From an uncultured Eubacteriales bacterium (lineage in GTDB: Bacteria > Bacillota > Clostridia > Christensenellales > UBA1242): a DNA stretch of 42,599 nucleotides. Each line of letters begins with the position of its first letter. Positions within the stretch are counted from its first letter, which is position 1. Shown one piece after another: positions 7,929 through 15,853 of the stretch. Below the pieces are notes generated by a model. The model saw only the letters and a program-made list of their open reading frames with translations, had not been told where the DNA came from and did not search any database. The stretch covers positions 1 to 42,599 of the forward strand of contig CATKYT010000008.1 of assembly GCA_949841245.1 (NCBI GenBank). The letters run 5' to 3'. The translations under genes and the position numbers were made by a program.

Positions 7929-8997
7929 AGAATTTTTGGAAAAAACAGAAAAATCAAAGGTCAGATTTGATGAACTTACTGACCTTATTTCTCGCCCTGA
8001 AATTTTGGCAGATAACCGAGAATTTAAAAAATTGGTTAAAGAAAGAAATTCGCTTGAAGGATTGGCAGAAGCACATGAAGATTTAAAGAAACTTTTGAAA
8101 GATTGTGAAAGTTGTGAAAAAGATTTCAAAAGTGAAACTGACAATGAAATGAAAGCACTTTTTGAAAGCGAAATTCAAAATCTTAACACTTTGATTGGGC
8201 AGAAAGTTGAAGATATAAAAATCATGCTTTTGCCAAAAGATGAAAATGACGAAAGTAATGCGATTTTGGAAATTCGTTCGGCAGCAGGTGGGGAAGAATC
8301 TGCTTTGTTTGCTCTTGAACTTTGCAGAATGTATTCTCATTATGCTGAAAAATGTCGTTGGAAAGTGGAATATATTGACATGTCAGAAACTGAAATTGGT
8401 GGTGTGAAAGAAGCAACAATTTTGATTAAAGGCAAAGGTGCTTATTCCAGACTTAAATATGAAAGTGGTGTTCACAGGGTGCAAAGGGTGCCAGAAACAG
8501 AAAGTCAAGGACGAATTCACACTTCAACAGCAACTGTTGCGTGTCTTCCAGAAGTTGAAGATATTGATTTTGAAATCTTGGATAAAGATTTAAGAATTGA
8601 TACATATCATTCTGGTGGTGCGGGTGGACAAAATGTCAATAAAGTGGAAACAGCAATAAGAATAACTTATCTTCCACTTAATATTGTGGTTACATGTCAG
8701 GATGAACGAAGCCAACTTAAAAATAAAGAAAAGGCTTTCAACATCTTGAAAGCAAAACTTTATGATTATTATCAAGAACAGCGTGACAGTGAATATCGTG
8801 AAGACAGAAAAAGTCAGGTGGGACGCGGAAACAGAAACGAGCGTATTCGCACTTACAACTATCCACAAGGTCGTGTAACAGACCACCGAACAAATTTGTC
8901 GTCGTATGATTTGGATGGGGTGCTTAATGGCGGACTTGATGAATTTATTGATGCCATGATTTTAAAAGAAAGGACAGAACTGCTTGCACAGGCATGA
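7912..8997 (+). CDS. prfA: Peptide chain release factor 1
   Basis: RF1 recognises UAA and UAG stop codons and triggers peptidyl-tRNA hydrolysis. The 361-residue product has the discriminator tripeptide P-E-T (194-196, in RVPETESQGR) and the catalytic GGQ at 238-240 within HSGGAGGQNVNKVETA. I choose ATG 7912, which gives the typical N-terminus MEDLSKEF. It overlaps prmC by 17 bases, so the two are probably translationally coupled. This fits: PrmC methylates the GGQ glutamine. Confidence 0.96.
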   Translation: MEDLSKEFLEKTEKSKVRFDELTDLISRPEILADNREFKKLVKERNSLEGLAEAHEDLKKLLKDCESCEKDFKSETDNEMKALFESEIQNLNTLIGQKVEDIKIMLLPKDENDESNAILEIRSAAGGEESALFALELCRMYSHYAEKCRWKVEYIDMSETEIGGVKEATILIKGKGAYSRLKYESGVHRVQRVPETESQGRIHTSTATVACLPEVEDIDFEILDKDLRIDTYHSGGAGGQNVNKVETAIRITYLPLNIVVTCQDERSQLKNKEKAFNILKAKLYDYYQEQRDSEYREDRKSQVGRGNRNERIRTYNYPQGRVTDHRTNLSSYDLDGVLNGGLDEFIDAMILKERTELLAQA

Positions 8998-9287
8998 AAA
9001 TTTCAAAATTTGTGACTTATAAGGATGATTCTGTATAAGTTTACAACATGACAATTGATATTGTTTAATAAAATTCATTTTTTTAAGTTGTTATTTATAG
9101 TCCAATGCAGAAAATTGAAAATTGATTAAGAATAATTTTAAATTAATTTGTTTGATTAATAAAAATAATTTATAATAAAAAATTCATTTAATTTTAATTT
9201 TTAAAACTTTTTTATGAGCCTAAATTAGGGATATTAAATGGTGTCAGAAAAATTTTTCAAATTTTTCGATTTTTTGTCGAAAATTAT
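8998..9287. other. AT-rich intergenic stretch without a gene
   Basis: I find no coding sequence with an SD here. The region holds the palindrome GAAAAATTTTTC (9247-9258) and a stem TTTTCGA/TCGAAAA (9263-9283) just before the next promoter. The latter could be an operator or a weak terminator for prfA. Confidence 0.5.
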
Positions 9288-9316
9288 TTGGAAATTAAAA
9301 TTGTTTATGATATTAT
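9288..9316 (+). promoter_or_regulatory. Promoter of the pilin-like gene
   Basis: TTGGAA (9288-9293), 17-base spacer, TATTAT (9311-9316), about 70 bases before the start codon. Confidence 0.6.
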
Positions 9317-9385
9317 ATTGATATACAAAAAGCAGAAGAATAATAATTCAACTTTTTGGGATGATAATTTTATCGGAGGTTTGTT

Positions 9386-9811
9386 ATGAACTCAATGTTA
9401 TTGGATATTGCTTATGACTGGGAAACATTTGTTACTATGTCAGGAAGTGGTCTTGGAGGAGAATGGCTTAGCACATTATTAAGAACTCTTTCAACCGTTA
9501 TGTGGATAGTTCTTGCTTTAGTTGGTGCCGCTGGTGGTATGTATGCTGTTTTTGTAGGTGTAAAAATGGCAAGAGCAGATTCTGCTGAGCAAAGAGAAGA
9601 AGGCAAAAAGAGATTTATCAATGTTATCGTTTCAGTTATTGTTGTTATTGTTTTGATTATTTTCTTTAATATATTTTTACCTATGATTTTAAGTACAGTA
9701 ATGGATTTAGATCATAATAACATTAATTCTTCATCTTCTGTTGCTGGAAAAGTTCAAGTTATTTCAAACATGACAAATGCAGCAAAAGTAATGCTTAGAT
9801 TGCCACTTTAA
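9386..9811 (+). CDS. Small two-TM pilin-like protein (Mbov_0395/TrbC type)
   Basis: The 141-residue protein has a membrane segment at about 30-57, a charged cytoplasmic loop KMARADSAEQREEGKKRF, and a second membrane segment at about 74-98. A polar serine/asparagine tail follows. This layout, with GAAGGMYAVFVGVKMA before the charged loop, is that of the Mbov_0395/TrbC-VirB2 pilin-like proteins found with type IV secretion systems. No other transfer gene is near, so the role is open: it could be an orphan, or part of a dispersed apparatus. GGAGG lies before the ATG; its own promoter and terminator flank it. Confidence 0.65.
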   Translation: MNSMLLDIAYDWETFVTMSGSGLGGEWLSTLLRTLSTVMWIVLALVGAAGGMYAVFVGVKMARADSAEQREEGKKRFINVIVSVIVVIVLIIFFNIFLPMILSTVMDLDHNNINSSSSVAGKVQVISNMTNAAKVMLRLPL

Positions 9812-9826
9812 TTGAGATGAATAAAT

Positions 9827-9855
9827 AAAAGACATTCAAACGAATGTCTTTTTTT
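9827..9855 (+). terminator. Intrinsic terminator after the pilin-like gene
   Basis: AAAAGACATTC (9827-9837) pairs with GAATGTCTTTT (9842-9852), followed by Ts. Confidence 0.85.
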
Positions 9856-9856
9856 A

Positions 9857-10031
9857 TTTTTTAATTAATTTTTTTAAATTAACTTTCAATTGTGTGAATT
9901 GCAAAACTTTGTTTCGGCAAGCAATAATTGAAAATCACAACAGTGAAGAAAGATTGGGACAGGAACCAAAGTTTAAGCGGAGCAAATATTTTAAATTTCG
10001 TGTCCGCAAAAAAATTGGGAGATTTCCAAGT
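9857..10031. other. Intergenic stretch, nothing recognised
   Basis: It contains only short frames without SD sites and no clear repeat, hairpin or promoter. A plus-strand frame starting at 9894 runs across it but lacks an SD and coding character. Confidence 0.4.
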
Positions 10032-10214
10032 TTAGAAGTTTCCGAAGCATCTTCTGCAACTGCATGTGTTGGTGTTGTTATTAAAATTGTTATTGTTGTC
10101 TGACAGACCAAGAAGAAGCAAAAGCAAGATGTTTGTGTTGGTTGCCAAATTTGTGTCGTTGTTTGAACTTAACACAGACAACAAAAATACCCATAAAAAT
10201 TCCTGAGACGACAT
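10032..10214 (-). CDS. Possible small membrane protein, Asn-rich
   Basis: This is a 60-residue frame with a textbook AAGGAGG six bases before its ATG. The product starts MSSQEFLWVFLLSVLSS, a hydrophobic segment, has a leucine run, and then an Asn/Thr-rich tail with two cysteine-containing turns. Short FLWxxLL-type membrane peptides with polar tails are common in Clostridia, which is why I keep it. No homologue is recognised, and low complexity in all frames here makes chance possible. It is divergent from the ArsR-type gene. Confidence 0.45.
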   Translation of the reverse strand: MSSQEFLWVFLLSVLSSNNDTNLATNTNILLLLLLGLSDNNNNFNNNTNTCSCRRCFGNF

Positions 10215-10275
10215 GACAATCCTCCTTTTTGACAAAATTTAACATTCTTCGTCTAAAAAGGCCGTTTAAAACCTT

Positions 10276-10303
10276 TTGACTTTTCGTCTTTGGTTTATAT
10301 AAT
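10276..10303 (+). promoter_or_regulatory. Promoter upstream of the ArsR-type gene
   Basis: TTGACT (10276-10281), 16-base spacer, TATAAT (10298-10303). The leader to the ATG at 10418 is about 107 bases. Confidence 0.65.
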
Positions 10304-10417
10304 GATTGTGAAAGCAGCAACTTCGTTTTTCTGTTTAAGCAATACATAGTCGAAGTTGTGTTTGCTGTTGTTATATATTCTTTAATTTTTTAATGTGTTA
10401 CAAAAAGGGGTGAAATT

Positions 10418-10753
10418 ATGAATAAATTGTTGAAAATTTCTGAAAAAGGAAGATATGAAATGTTGGAACTTTTGCCAAATGAAGAAAGCACTAACAAACT
10501 GGCACTTTATTTTCAAAATTTTTCTGACCAAACCAGAATTAAAATTTTGTCTGCACTTGCACTGAAAGATTTATGTGTAAATGATTTATCAAAAATCTTG
10601 GACATCAATCAAACAACAATTTCTCACCAACTTAAAACGCTTAAAGACCAAGGTTTGGTGGAATATAAACGCGAAGGCAAAATTTTGGTTTATCGTTTGA
10701 AATCGCCACATGTAAATGAAATGATGGAATATGCTGTGCAAATTTTGTGCTGA
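10418..10753 (+). CDS. ArsR-family winged-helix regulator
   Basis: The 111-residue protein carries an ArsR/SmtB winged helix: SDQTRIKILSALALKDLCVND, then the recognition helix QTTISHQLKTLKDQGLV and the wing YKREGKILVYRL. It should be a dimeric transcriptional repressor. The classical metal motif ELCVCD reads DLCVND here, so the second alpha-3 cysteine is missing and metal sensing through that site is unlikely. The ligand and targets are unknown. AGGGGTG lies before the ATG. It is followed by queH from a separate promoter. Confidence 0.85.
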   Translation: MNKLLKISEKGRYEMLELLPNEESTNKLALYFQNFSDQTRIKILSALALKDLCVNDLSKILDINQTTISHQLKTLKDQGLVEYKREGKILVYRLKSPHVNEMMEYAVQILC

Positions 10754-10847
10754 AAAATTAGGTTTAAGAAACAAACAAAAAACATAACAATTAAAAATAA
10801 CCTGTTGAAACTTAAATAAAACATTATTCGTATTTGATTGATGTTGC

Positions 10848-10876
10848 TTGACAAAACAGTTTGAAACCATTAAAAT
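10848..10876 (+). promoter_or_regulatory. Promoter of queH-lepB, start codon at +1
   Basis: TTGACA (10848-10853), 17-base spacer, TAAAAT (10871-10876). The queH ATG begins seven bases after the -10, with no room for an SD. Confidence 0.75.
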
Positions 10877-10883
10877 ATTTGTT

Positions 10884-11423
10884 ATGAAAAAGAAATTGCT
10901 TTTGCATTCATGTTGTGGGCCGTGTTCAACTGTTGTGATTGAAAGATTGAAAGAAAATTTTGATGTCACAGTCTTTTATTATAATCCTAACATCGAGCCA
11001 CGCGAAGAATATGAAAAACGCAAAGTGGAAGAACAAAAAGTTTGCCAATATTTTGATGTTCCGTTTATTGATTTTGATTGGGATAATGAAAATTGGCTTA
11101 ATTTTGTCAAAGGTTTGGAAAACGAAAGAGAAGGCGGAGCAAGATGTGAAAAGTGTTTTGTCTATCGCTTAAAAAGAACTGCTGTCTATGGAAAAGAACA
11201 TGGGTTTGACATTTTTGCTTCAACTCTTTCAGTCAGCCCACATAAAAATACAGAAATTATAAATAAAGTGGGAAATGAAATTGCAAGTGAAGAAAAAATT
11301 GAATTTTTGCCAGAAAGTTTTAAAAAGAAAGATGGATATAAACGAAGTATTGACATTTCAAAAGAGTTGAATCTTTACAGACAAAACTATTGTGGTTGCC
11401 ACTTTTCAAGGAGAGATGATTGA
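10884..11423 (+). CDS. queH: Epoxyqueuosine reductase QueH
   Basis: QueH (DUF208) reduces epoxyqueuosine to queuosine in tRNA wobble positions, the last step of queuosine synthesis, using an Fe-S cluster. The 179-residue product has the signature HSCCGPC (residues 8-14), ARCEKCF and YCGCHFS, the cysteines expected to bind metal. ATG 10884 gives MKKKLLLHS. A longer frame from 10848 is rejected because it begins in the -35 box. The start codon sits at the expected transcription start, so the mRNA appears leaderless. Its stop overlaps the lepB start by four bases. Confidence 0.94.
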   Translation: MKKKLLLHSCCGPCSTVVIERLKENFDVTVFYYNPNIEPREEYEKRKVEEQKVCQYFDVPFIDFDWDNENWLNFVKGLENEREGGARCEKCFVYRLKRTAVYGKEHGFDIFASTLSVSPHKNTEIINKVGNEIASEEKIEFLPESFKKKDGYKRSIDISKELNLYRQNYCGCHFSRRDD

Positions 11424-12301
11424 AAAATTTTGATAAGGATTTCATTCAATACAGTGACAAAAAGGTTAAGGAAGAAACCAAAAATTTGGCTTTATATTTG
11501 ACCTTGCATATATCATTGTATATTGTGCTTATCTTCTTTGTCATCTTTTTTGCTTGGTATACCTATTTTACAACCACACACAGTTTCTATGAAGTGAAAG
11601 GTGCTTCAATGAAAAACACATTAAATCAAAATGTGAGTGACACTGACGGAAATGCCGCTTATGATGCTGTTTATGTAAACACAACTGATAAAGGAAATGT
11701 TTTCGACATTGTTGTTATTAAGAAACCAACCGATGCAGAAGCAATCATCAAAAGAACGATGGCTGTTGCAGGTGACTTTATAACCATTGCCAAAGATAAA
11801 AGTGGATTTTACAGATTTTATAGAATTGAGAAAAATGAAATGTCTGTTCAAGAAAATAAATTGGTTTCAAGCAAAACTGATGAGCAAGCAAAGTTGGAAG
11901 AAAACGGCACAAATGGCTATGAAATTCGTGGTTATGAAGATTGGACGGCAAACAGAGATTCACAGTTTACCTTTTTAAATTCCAAAGAAAGACATTATGA
12001 AGAAGATTTTTATGTAAAATTTTTGCAACCATTCTTTGACAATCCTGAAAGTGAAGATTTGAAATATAACTATTTTGTTTCAGATGATGAACTTGTTTAT
12101 GTTCAAGTGCCAGAAGATTATTTCTTTTATATGGGCGACAATCGTGGACACAGTGATGATTCAAGATTAAAAGGCTTTTGTCCTGTGGAATATATTGTTG
12201 GAAAAGCCGATTTGGTGGTCTATGACTATAACTTTGGTAACCGATTATGGGAAGTTATTAAGTTTTATTTCAACCAAGTAGATAAATTTTTTGCAAGATA
12301 A
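11420..12301 (+). CDS. lepB: Signal peptidase I
   Basis: It cleaves signal peptides from secreted proteins on the outer membrane face. The 293-residue product has one N-terminal membrane segment (about 26-49). The catalytic serine is in VKGASMKNTL (about Ser63), the catalytic lysine in IIKRTMAVAGD (about Lys111), and box E is GDNRGHSDDSR. It is longer than simple Bacillus SipS because of an insert between the lysine and box E. The TTG start overlaps the queH stop, with AAGGAGA upstream. An ATG four bases earlier is out of frame. Confidence 0.94.
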   Translation: MKNFDKDFIQYSDKKVKEETKNLALYLTLHISLYIVLIFFVIFFAWYTYFTTTHSFYEVKGASMKNTLNQNVSDTDGNAAYDAVYVNTTDKGNVFDIVVIKKPTDAEAIIKRTMAVAGDFITIAKDKSGFYRFYRIEKNEMSVQENKLVSSKTDEQAKLEENGTNGYEIRGYEDWTANRDSQFTFLNSKERHYEEDFYVKFLQPFFDNPESEDLKYNYFVSDDELVYVQVPEDYFFYMGDNRGHSDDSRLKGFCPVEYIVGKADLVVYDYNFGNRLWEVIKFYFNQVDKFFAR

Positions 12302-12311
12302 GCGAATTTGT

Positions 12312-12340
12312 TTGCTAAAAACCTTTAATTATGTTAAAAT
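12312..12340 (+). promoter_or_regulatory. Promoter of the HU gene
   Basis: TTGCTA (12312-12317), 17-base spacer, TAAAAT (12335-12340), 44 bases before the ATG. Confidence 0.65.
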
Positions 12341-12383
12341 AAGTATAGCATAGATAAAATGCAAAAAATTAAAGGAGATATAT

Positions 12384-12656
12384 ATGAATAAAGGTGAATT
12401 CGTTAAAGCGGTTGCAGAAAAAGCAAATTGCACTCAAAAAGATGCTGGAATTGTTTTTGATGCTGTGATTGACACTATTGTAAGTGTTCTTAAATCAGGA
12501 GATAAAATTCAAATTCCTGGCTTTGGTTCTTTTGAAGTTGTTTCTAAATCAGCAACAACAAAAATCAACCCACTTACTAAGCAAACAATCAAAGTTAGTG
12601 CTTGCAAAAGTCCAAAATTTAAATTTGGTAAAAGTTTTAAAGCCCTTTTTAACTAA
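12384..12656 (+). CDS. hup: DNA-binding protein HU
   Basis: HU is the small nucleoid protein that bends DNA as a dimer. The 90-residue product is of family length and begins MNKGEFVKAVAEKANCTQKD. It has the conserved GFGSFEV and a beta-arm region where the usual R-N-P-T is replaced by KINPLTKQTIKV. AAAGGAG precedes the ATG. It is monocistronic with its own promoter and terminator. Confidence 0.96.
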   Translation: MNKGEFVKAVAEKANCTQKDAGIVFDAVIDTIVSVLKSGDKIQIPGFGSFEVVSKSATTKINPLTKQTIKVSACKSPKFKFGKSFKALFN

Positions 12657-12672
12657 TATAATTCATATAACG

Positions 12673-12702
12673 AAAAATCTCACAATAAGTGAGATTTTTT
12701 TT
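12673..12702 (+). terminator. Bidirectional terminator between HU and rubrerythrin genes
   Basis: AAAAATCTCAC (12673-12683) pairs with GTGAGATTTTT (12689-12699) and has Ts downstream. The A-run on the other side lets it serve the convergent rubrerythrin gene. Confidence 0.85.
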
Positions 12703-13309
12703 AATTTGTTGGGTCTGTTTTTTCTTCTTTTTCAAAATCTATTATAATATATCCGCTTGGCATACTGCAAAGTGGGCAAGTGCTCCAACCTTGTTTGGAA
12801 ATTTCTACATTACCACAGTTGGAACATTTCCATTCTGTTGCCACATTTCTTTTATGCATACGATTGGATTTATACAGTTTTGCAAGATAATTTAAAATGC
12901 GAAAATGTGTTTTTTCAACTCTTGCCACAAGTTCGAAAGATTTGGCAATTTCTGGAAAACCTTCATCGCGTGCAATACGGGCAAAACTTGGATAGATGTT
13001 ATCTCCTTCGGCAAGTTCAATTTTGCTTTCTTCCATCAAACTGGTTTTCAAAATTGGGTCGTCAAAAGGATAGCCCGCTTCAATCGGAATGTTTTTCACA
13101 CTTCCACCACTCATTTTCAAAATATGGTCATAGAAAACTTTTGCATGTGCCATTTCATTTTTTGCCAAAGTTTTCAATGTGTCCGAAATAAACTTTTGTT
13201 GATCTGCTATGGCAAGTTTGGACATAAATTGATATCTTGCACCTGCTTGACATTCCGCTGAAAACGAACGCGCAAGATTGTTTTTTGTTACACTGTCATT
13301 AAAATTCAT
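12701..13309 (-). CDS. rbr: Rubrerythrin
   Basis: Rubrerythrin is a non-haem peroxidase that protects anaerobes from hydrogen peroxide. The 202-residue protein has an N-terminal ferritin-like four-helix domain with di-iron ligands (ECQAGARYQ, KNEMAHAKVF, EGFPEIAKSF, VEKTHFRIL). The C-terminal rubredoxin domain has two Cys-x-x-Cys pairs (CSNCG and CPLC). AGGAG precedes the ATG. The 5' leader contains a small inverted repeat (13326-13341). Its presence supports an anaerobic lifestyle. Confidence 0.95.
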   Translation of the reverse strand: MNFNDSVTKNNLARSFSAECQAGARYQFMSKLAIADQQKFISDTLKTLAKNEMAHAKVFYDHILKMSGGSVKNIPIEAGYPFDDPILKTSLMEESKIELAEGDNIYPSFARIARDEGFPEIAKSFELVARVEKTHFRILNYLAKLYKSNRMHKRNVATEWKCSNCGNVEISKQGWSTCPLCSMPSGYIIIDFEKEEKTDPTN

Positions 13310-13325
13310 ATTATTCTCCTTTCAC

Positions 13326-13341
13326 AGTCAAAGTATTGACT
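13326..13341. promoter_or_regulatory. Inverted repeat in the rubrerythrin leader
   Basis: AGTCAA-AGTA-TTGACT is a perfect 6-bp palindrome 17 bases before the rubrerythrin start. It could be an operator. It does not match the PerR box as I know it. Confidence 0.35.
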
Positions 13342-13361
13342 TTTTTTGTTTGTTTAAACAT

Positions 13362-13390
13362 TTGCTTTTTTTTAATTTTTTGTTTACAAT
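13362..13390 (+). promoter_or_regulatory. Promoter of the CYTH-like gene
   Basis: TTGCTT (13362-13367), 17-base spacer, TACAAT (13385-13390), 18 bases before the ATG. Confidence 0.6.
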
Positions 13391-13408
13391 AATATAAAAG
13401 GAGTTACT

Positions 13409-14191
13409 ATGTTTCTTGGTGACAGAGGAAAGCCCAATAAATTCCCATCTATAAGAATGAATTATGACATCATTATTGACAATGAAAAACTTACTTTGCA
13501 CAAAATGACTGCTAAACTTGGCTTTTATTCCATTCTTAATGCTGGCAAAATAAATGAAATTGAAACTGTCTATGACACTGAAAGAAATCTGCTTACTGGT
13601 GCTGGGCTTTTACTTAGAAAAAAACAGCATCCAAACAGAGCGTATTTTTCGTTGGTTCGCATAAGTTCTATGAACAACATTCAAAATCGTGAAAAGAAAT
13701 CATTTTTGGGAGAATGTGAACACAAAGACCAACCAAGTGATTTCCCTGTGCAAATTGCTGATGTTATGAACAAAACTTTTTATAATCTTTTCACTGTCAA
13801 TTTGGTGGATGTGGTTAAGCATGTTACGCCTTATGTAAGAATTGAAATGACTGGAAATCGATATAAAATTGTCAGCGGAACAGGTTATGAAGCCGAAATC
13901 AATTTTGAGAATTTAAAGTTTAAAGATGTGCGCACTGGCAAAAAAGCAAAAAGAAGAAATTTTTCCATTGAAATGCTTGCTGACCCAAATTATGAAAAGG
14001 AAAGACAACAAATTTTGGATGTAATTGAACATTATTGCAAAGAATTGCAATTTGTCAATCGAAATCGTTTTGAAATGGCTGATGTCATGTTGCATCCACG
14101 CATTCCTGCTGTGAAAAAATCTGATGAAAATGAAGATGATTTCAAAGATAAAAAGAAAAAAAAGAAAAAGAAAATTGATGAGAATGTTTAA
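13409..14191 (+). CDS. CYTH-like (triphosphate tunnel) domain protein
   Basis: The 260-residue protein is unfamiliar as a whole. Residues about 50-75 read ETVYDTERNLLTGAGLLLRK, which matches the CYTH pattern of a DT turn, then an L..aG..LR strand. Later strands (YVRIEMTGNRYKIVSGTGY, then AEINFENLKF and RRNFSIEML) alternate charged residues as in a triphosphate tunnel fold. CYTH enzymes act on triphosphates or polyphosphate, but I cannot confirm all catalytic residues. The tail is acidic and then a run of about ten lysines. AAAGGAG precedes the ATG, and the stop lies inside the terminator. Confidence 0.55.
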   Translation: MFLGDRGKPNKFPSIRMNYDIIIDNEKLTLHKMTAKLGFYSILNAGKINEIETVYDTERNLLTGAGLLLRKKQHPNRAYFSLVRISSMNNIQNREKKSFLGECEHKDQPSDFPVQIADVMNKTFYNLFTVNLVDVVKHVTPYVRIEMTGNRYKIVSGTGYEAEINFENLKFKDVRTGKKAKRRNFSIEMLADPNYEKERQQILDVIEHYCKELQFVNRNRFEMADVMLHPRIPAVKKSDENEDDFKDKKKKKKKKIDENV

Positions 14192-14206
14192 ACATTCTCT
14201 TTTTTT
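14180..14206 (+). terminator. Intrinsic terminator overlapping a stop codon
   Basis: GAGAATGTTT/AAACATTCTC (14180-14199) is a perfect palindrome followed by seven Ts. The TAA of the CYTH-like gene is within it. Confidence 0.85.
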
Positions 14207-14283
14207 GTTTCGTTGAATTGGCTTTTCTGCAAGCTTTAAAGTTCTCTGTTATTTTATAAATTTTTGTTTCATATAAATAAAGC

Positions 14284-15756
14284 GTGAAGAAAAAACAAAA
14301 CAAAAAGAATGGGCTGAATTTAAGAACAAAAATCTGTTATGGTGTTGGAAACCTTGGTTATGGTTCAATGGGACAAACGGTCAGCACTTTTATCATGTTT
14401 TTTGGGACAAGCGTGCTGGGTCTTTCTGGCATGCTTGTAGGTTTTATGATTGCTTTGACTTCACTGTGGGACGGGCTGTCTGACCCTATTATTGGTTTTC
14501 TTTCTGACAGAACAAGAAGCAAAGTTTTTGGAAGACGATTGGGGCATATGTTGTTTGCGTCTTTTGCACTTGCCATTTGCAACATTTTGCTGTGGCTTTG
14601 TCCTTTTGGAAACGGTAATCCTTTGGCACTATTGTGGCTTTTGGTGTTTTTGTTGTTGCAGGAAACTTTCAACACATTTTTTGCCACACCTTATTCTGCA
14701 CTTTGTATTGACATTGCTCCTGACTATAACGACCAATCTAAAACCCAAGGTTACAAAACAGTTTTTTACATTTTTGGGCTTATTATGCCAAGCATTTTGA
14801 TGTCTGTTTTTATGCCATCCTCTGGGGCAGGAACACAAGGTCAATTTAACAGAAATGCTTACATTTATATTGCGCTTGTCAATTCTGCACTTGTGTTAGT
14901 GTGTGGACTTATCACAATTTTTGGAACAATTAAACGAGTAAGGTCAATGCCAAATTATCATGAAAAATTGGAAGAACAAGAAGAAAAAGATAAAAAGAAA
15001 AACAATCAGAAAACTCACAGTTTTAAGAAAATTCTTTCAGGTTATGTTGAAACATTCAAGAAAAAAGATTTCAGAACAGTCATGCTTGGTTATTCAGTTT
15101 CTTTGATTGCCACAGTTTTCATAACTTCTGTGGGCATGCACCTTTTTACTTTTTGCTATCATTTTTCGAGTATGCAAATTTCAGTGCTTATGATTTGTTT
15201 GTTTGGCGGAGCCATTGCGTCACAGATTTTGTGGGTAAACATTGTTAAAAAATATGACAAAAAACAAACTCTAATTTTTGCTTTGGCTGTTTTGCTTTTT
15301 GGAATTGCCATGACCAGCATCACATTTCTTTTCAGACTTTATTGCTCGTCAGATTTCATCTTTTGGTTTGTTTTTCCTTGTTTGTTTATTTGTGGCATAG
15401 GTTCAGGGGCTTTATATTCACTTCCGCACTCTATGTATGCAGATGTAGTGACAATGGAACAATATCGCACTGGTGTCAATAATGCTGGAAGATATACAGG
15501 TTATTACACTTTCACATACAATTTTTCTAATTCTGTTGCTTTGCTTTTTATTGGGCTTCTGTTGGATTTGGTCAAGTTTGATTCATCACAACCTGTTCAG
15601 GCACTTGCTGTGCAAAATGGACTTGGCAGAATTGTCTTTTTTGGAAGTTCAATTGCAATTTCTATTGCCATTATAATTTTTTCTAAGTATTCAATCAAAC
15701 GCAGTGATGTGCTTAAAGTGCAGATTAAAGCAAATGAACAATCAGTTAAAAGATGA
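14284..15756 (+). CDS. GPH-type MFS sugar:cation symporter
   Basis: The 490-residue protein has about twelve membrane segments. It carries the hallmark of the glycoside-pentoside-hexuronide:cation family after the first two helices: LWDGLSDPIIGFLSDRTRSK. A second-half signature is GALYSLPHSMYADVVTMEQYRTG. It probably imports a glycoside or sugar with Na+ or H+; the substrate cannot be read from the sequence. A hydrophilic lysine-rich loop joins the halves. The start is GTG with no SD. A TATAAA box at 14272-14277 puts the transcription start at the GTG. No glycosidase gene lies beside it. Confidence 0.88.
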   Translation: MKKKQNKKNGLNLRTKICYGVGNLGYGSMGQTVSTFIMFFGTSVLGLSGMLVGFMIALTSLWDGLSDPIIGFLSDRTRSKVFGRRLGHMLFASFALAICNILLWLCPFGNGNPLALLWLLVFLLLQETFNTFFATPYSALCIDIAPDYNDQSKTQGYKTVFYIFGLIMPSILMSVFMPSSGAGTQGQFNRNAYIYIALVNSALVLVCGLITIFGTIKRVRSMPNYHEKLEEQEEKDKKKNNQKTHSFKKILSGYVETFKKKDFRTVMLGYSVSLIATVFITSVGMHLFTFCYHFSSMQISVLMICLFGGAIASQILWVNIVKKYDKKQTLIFALAVLLFGIAMTSITFLFRLYCSSDFIFWFVFPCLFICGIGSGALYSLPHSMYADVVTMEQYRTGVNNAGRYTGYYTFTYNFSNSVALLFIGLLLDLVKFDSSQPVQALAVQNGLGRIVFFGSSIAISIAIIIFSKYSIKRSDVLKVQIKANEQSVKR

Positions 15757-15817
15757 AAATAATATATATAATAATTTTATTTATAAATAATAAGTAAAAC
15801 AATGTTTTTTCGACAAA

Positions 15818-15847
15818 TTGAATAAATTTTCGACATTTTCACAAAAT
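15818..15847 (+). promoter_or_regulatory. Promoter of the lipoprotein gene, start codon at +1
   Basis: TTGAAT (15818-15823), 18-base spacer, CAAAAT (15842-15847). The ATG begins seven bases after the -10. Confidence 0.5.
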
Positions 15848-15853
15848 AAAGAC

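Noticed and set aside
9894-10103. 69-residue plus-strand frame in the gap before the ArsR-type gene
   Set aside because: No SD and no coding character; the opposing small frame has a much better start site.
14992-15066. Frameshift or domain break in the transporter
   Set aside because: The lysine/glutamine-rich stretch is the usual central cytoplasmic loop of MFS proteins, and the frame continues with the second six helices.
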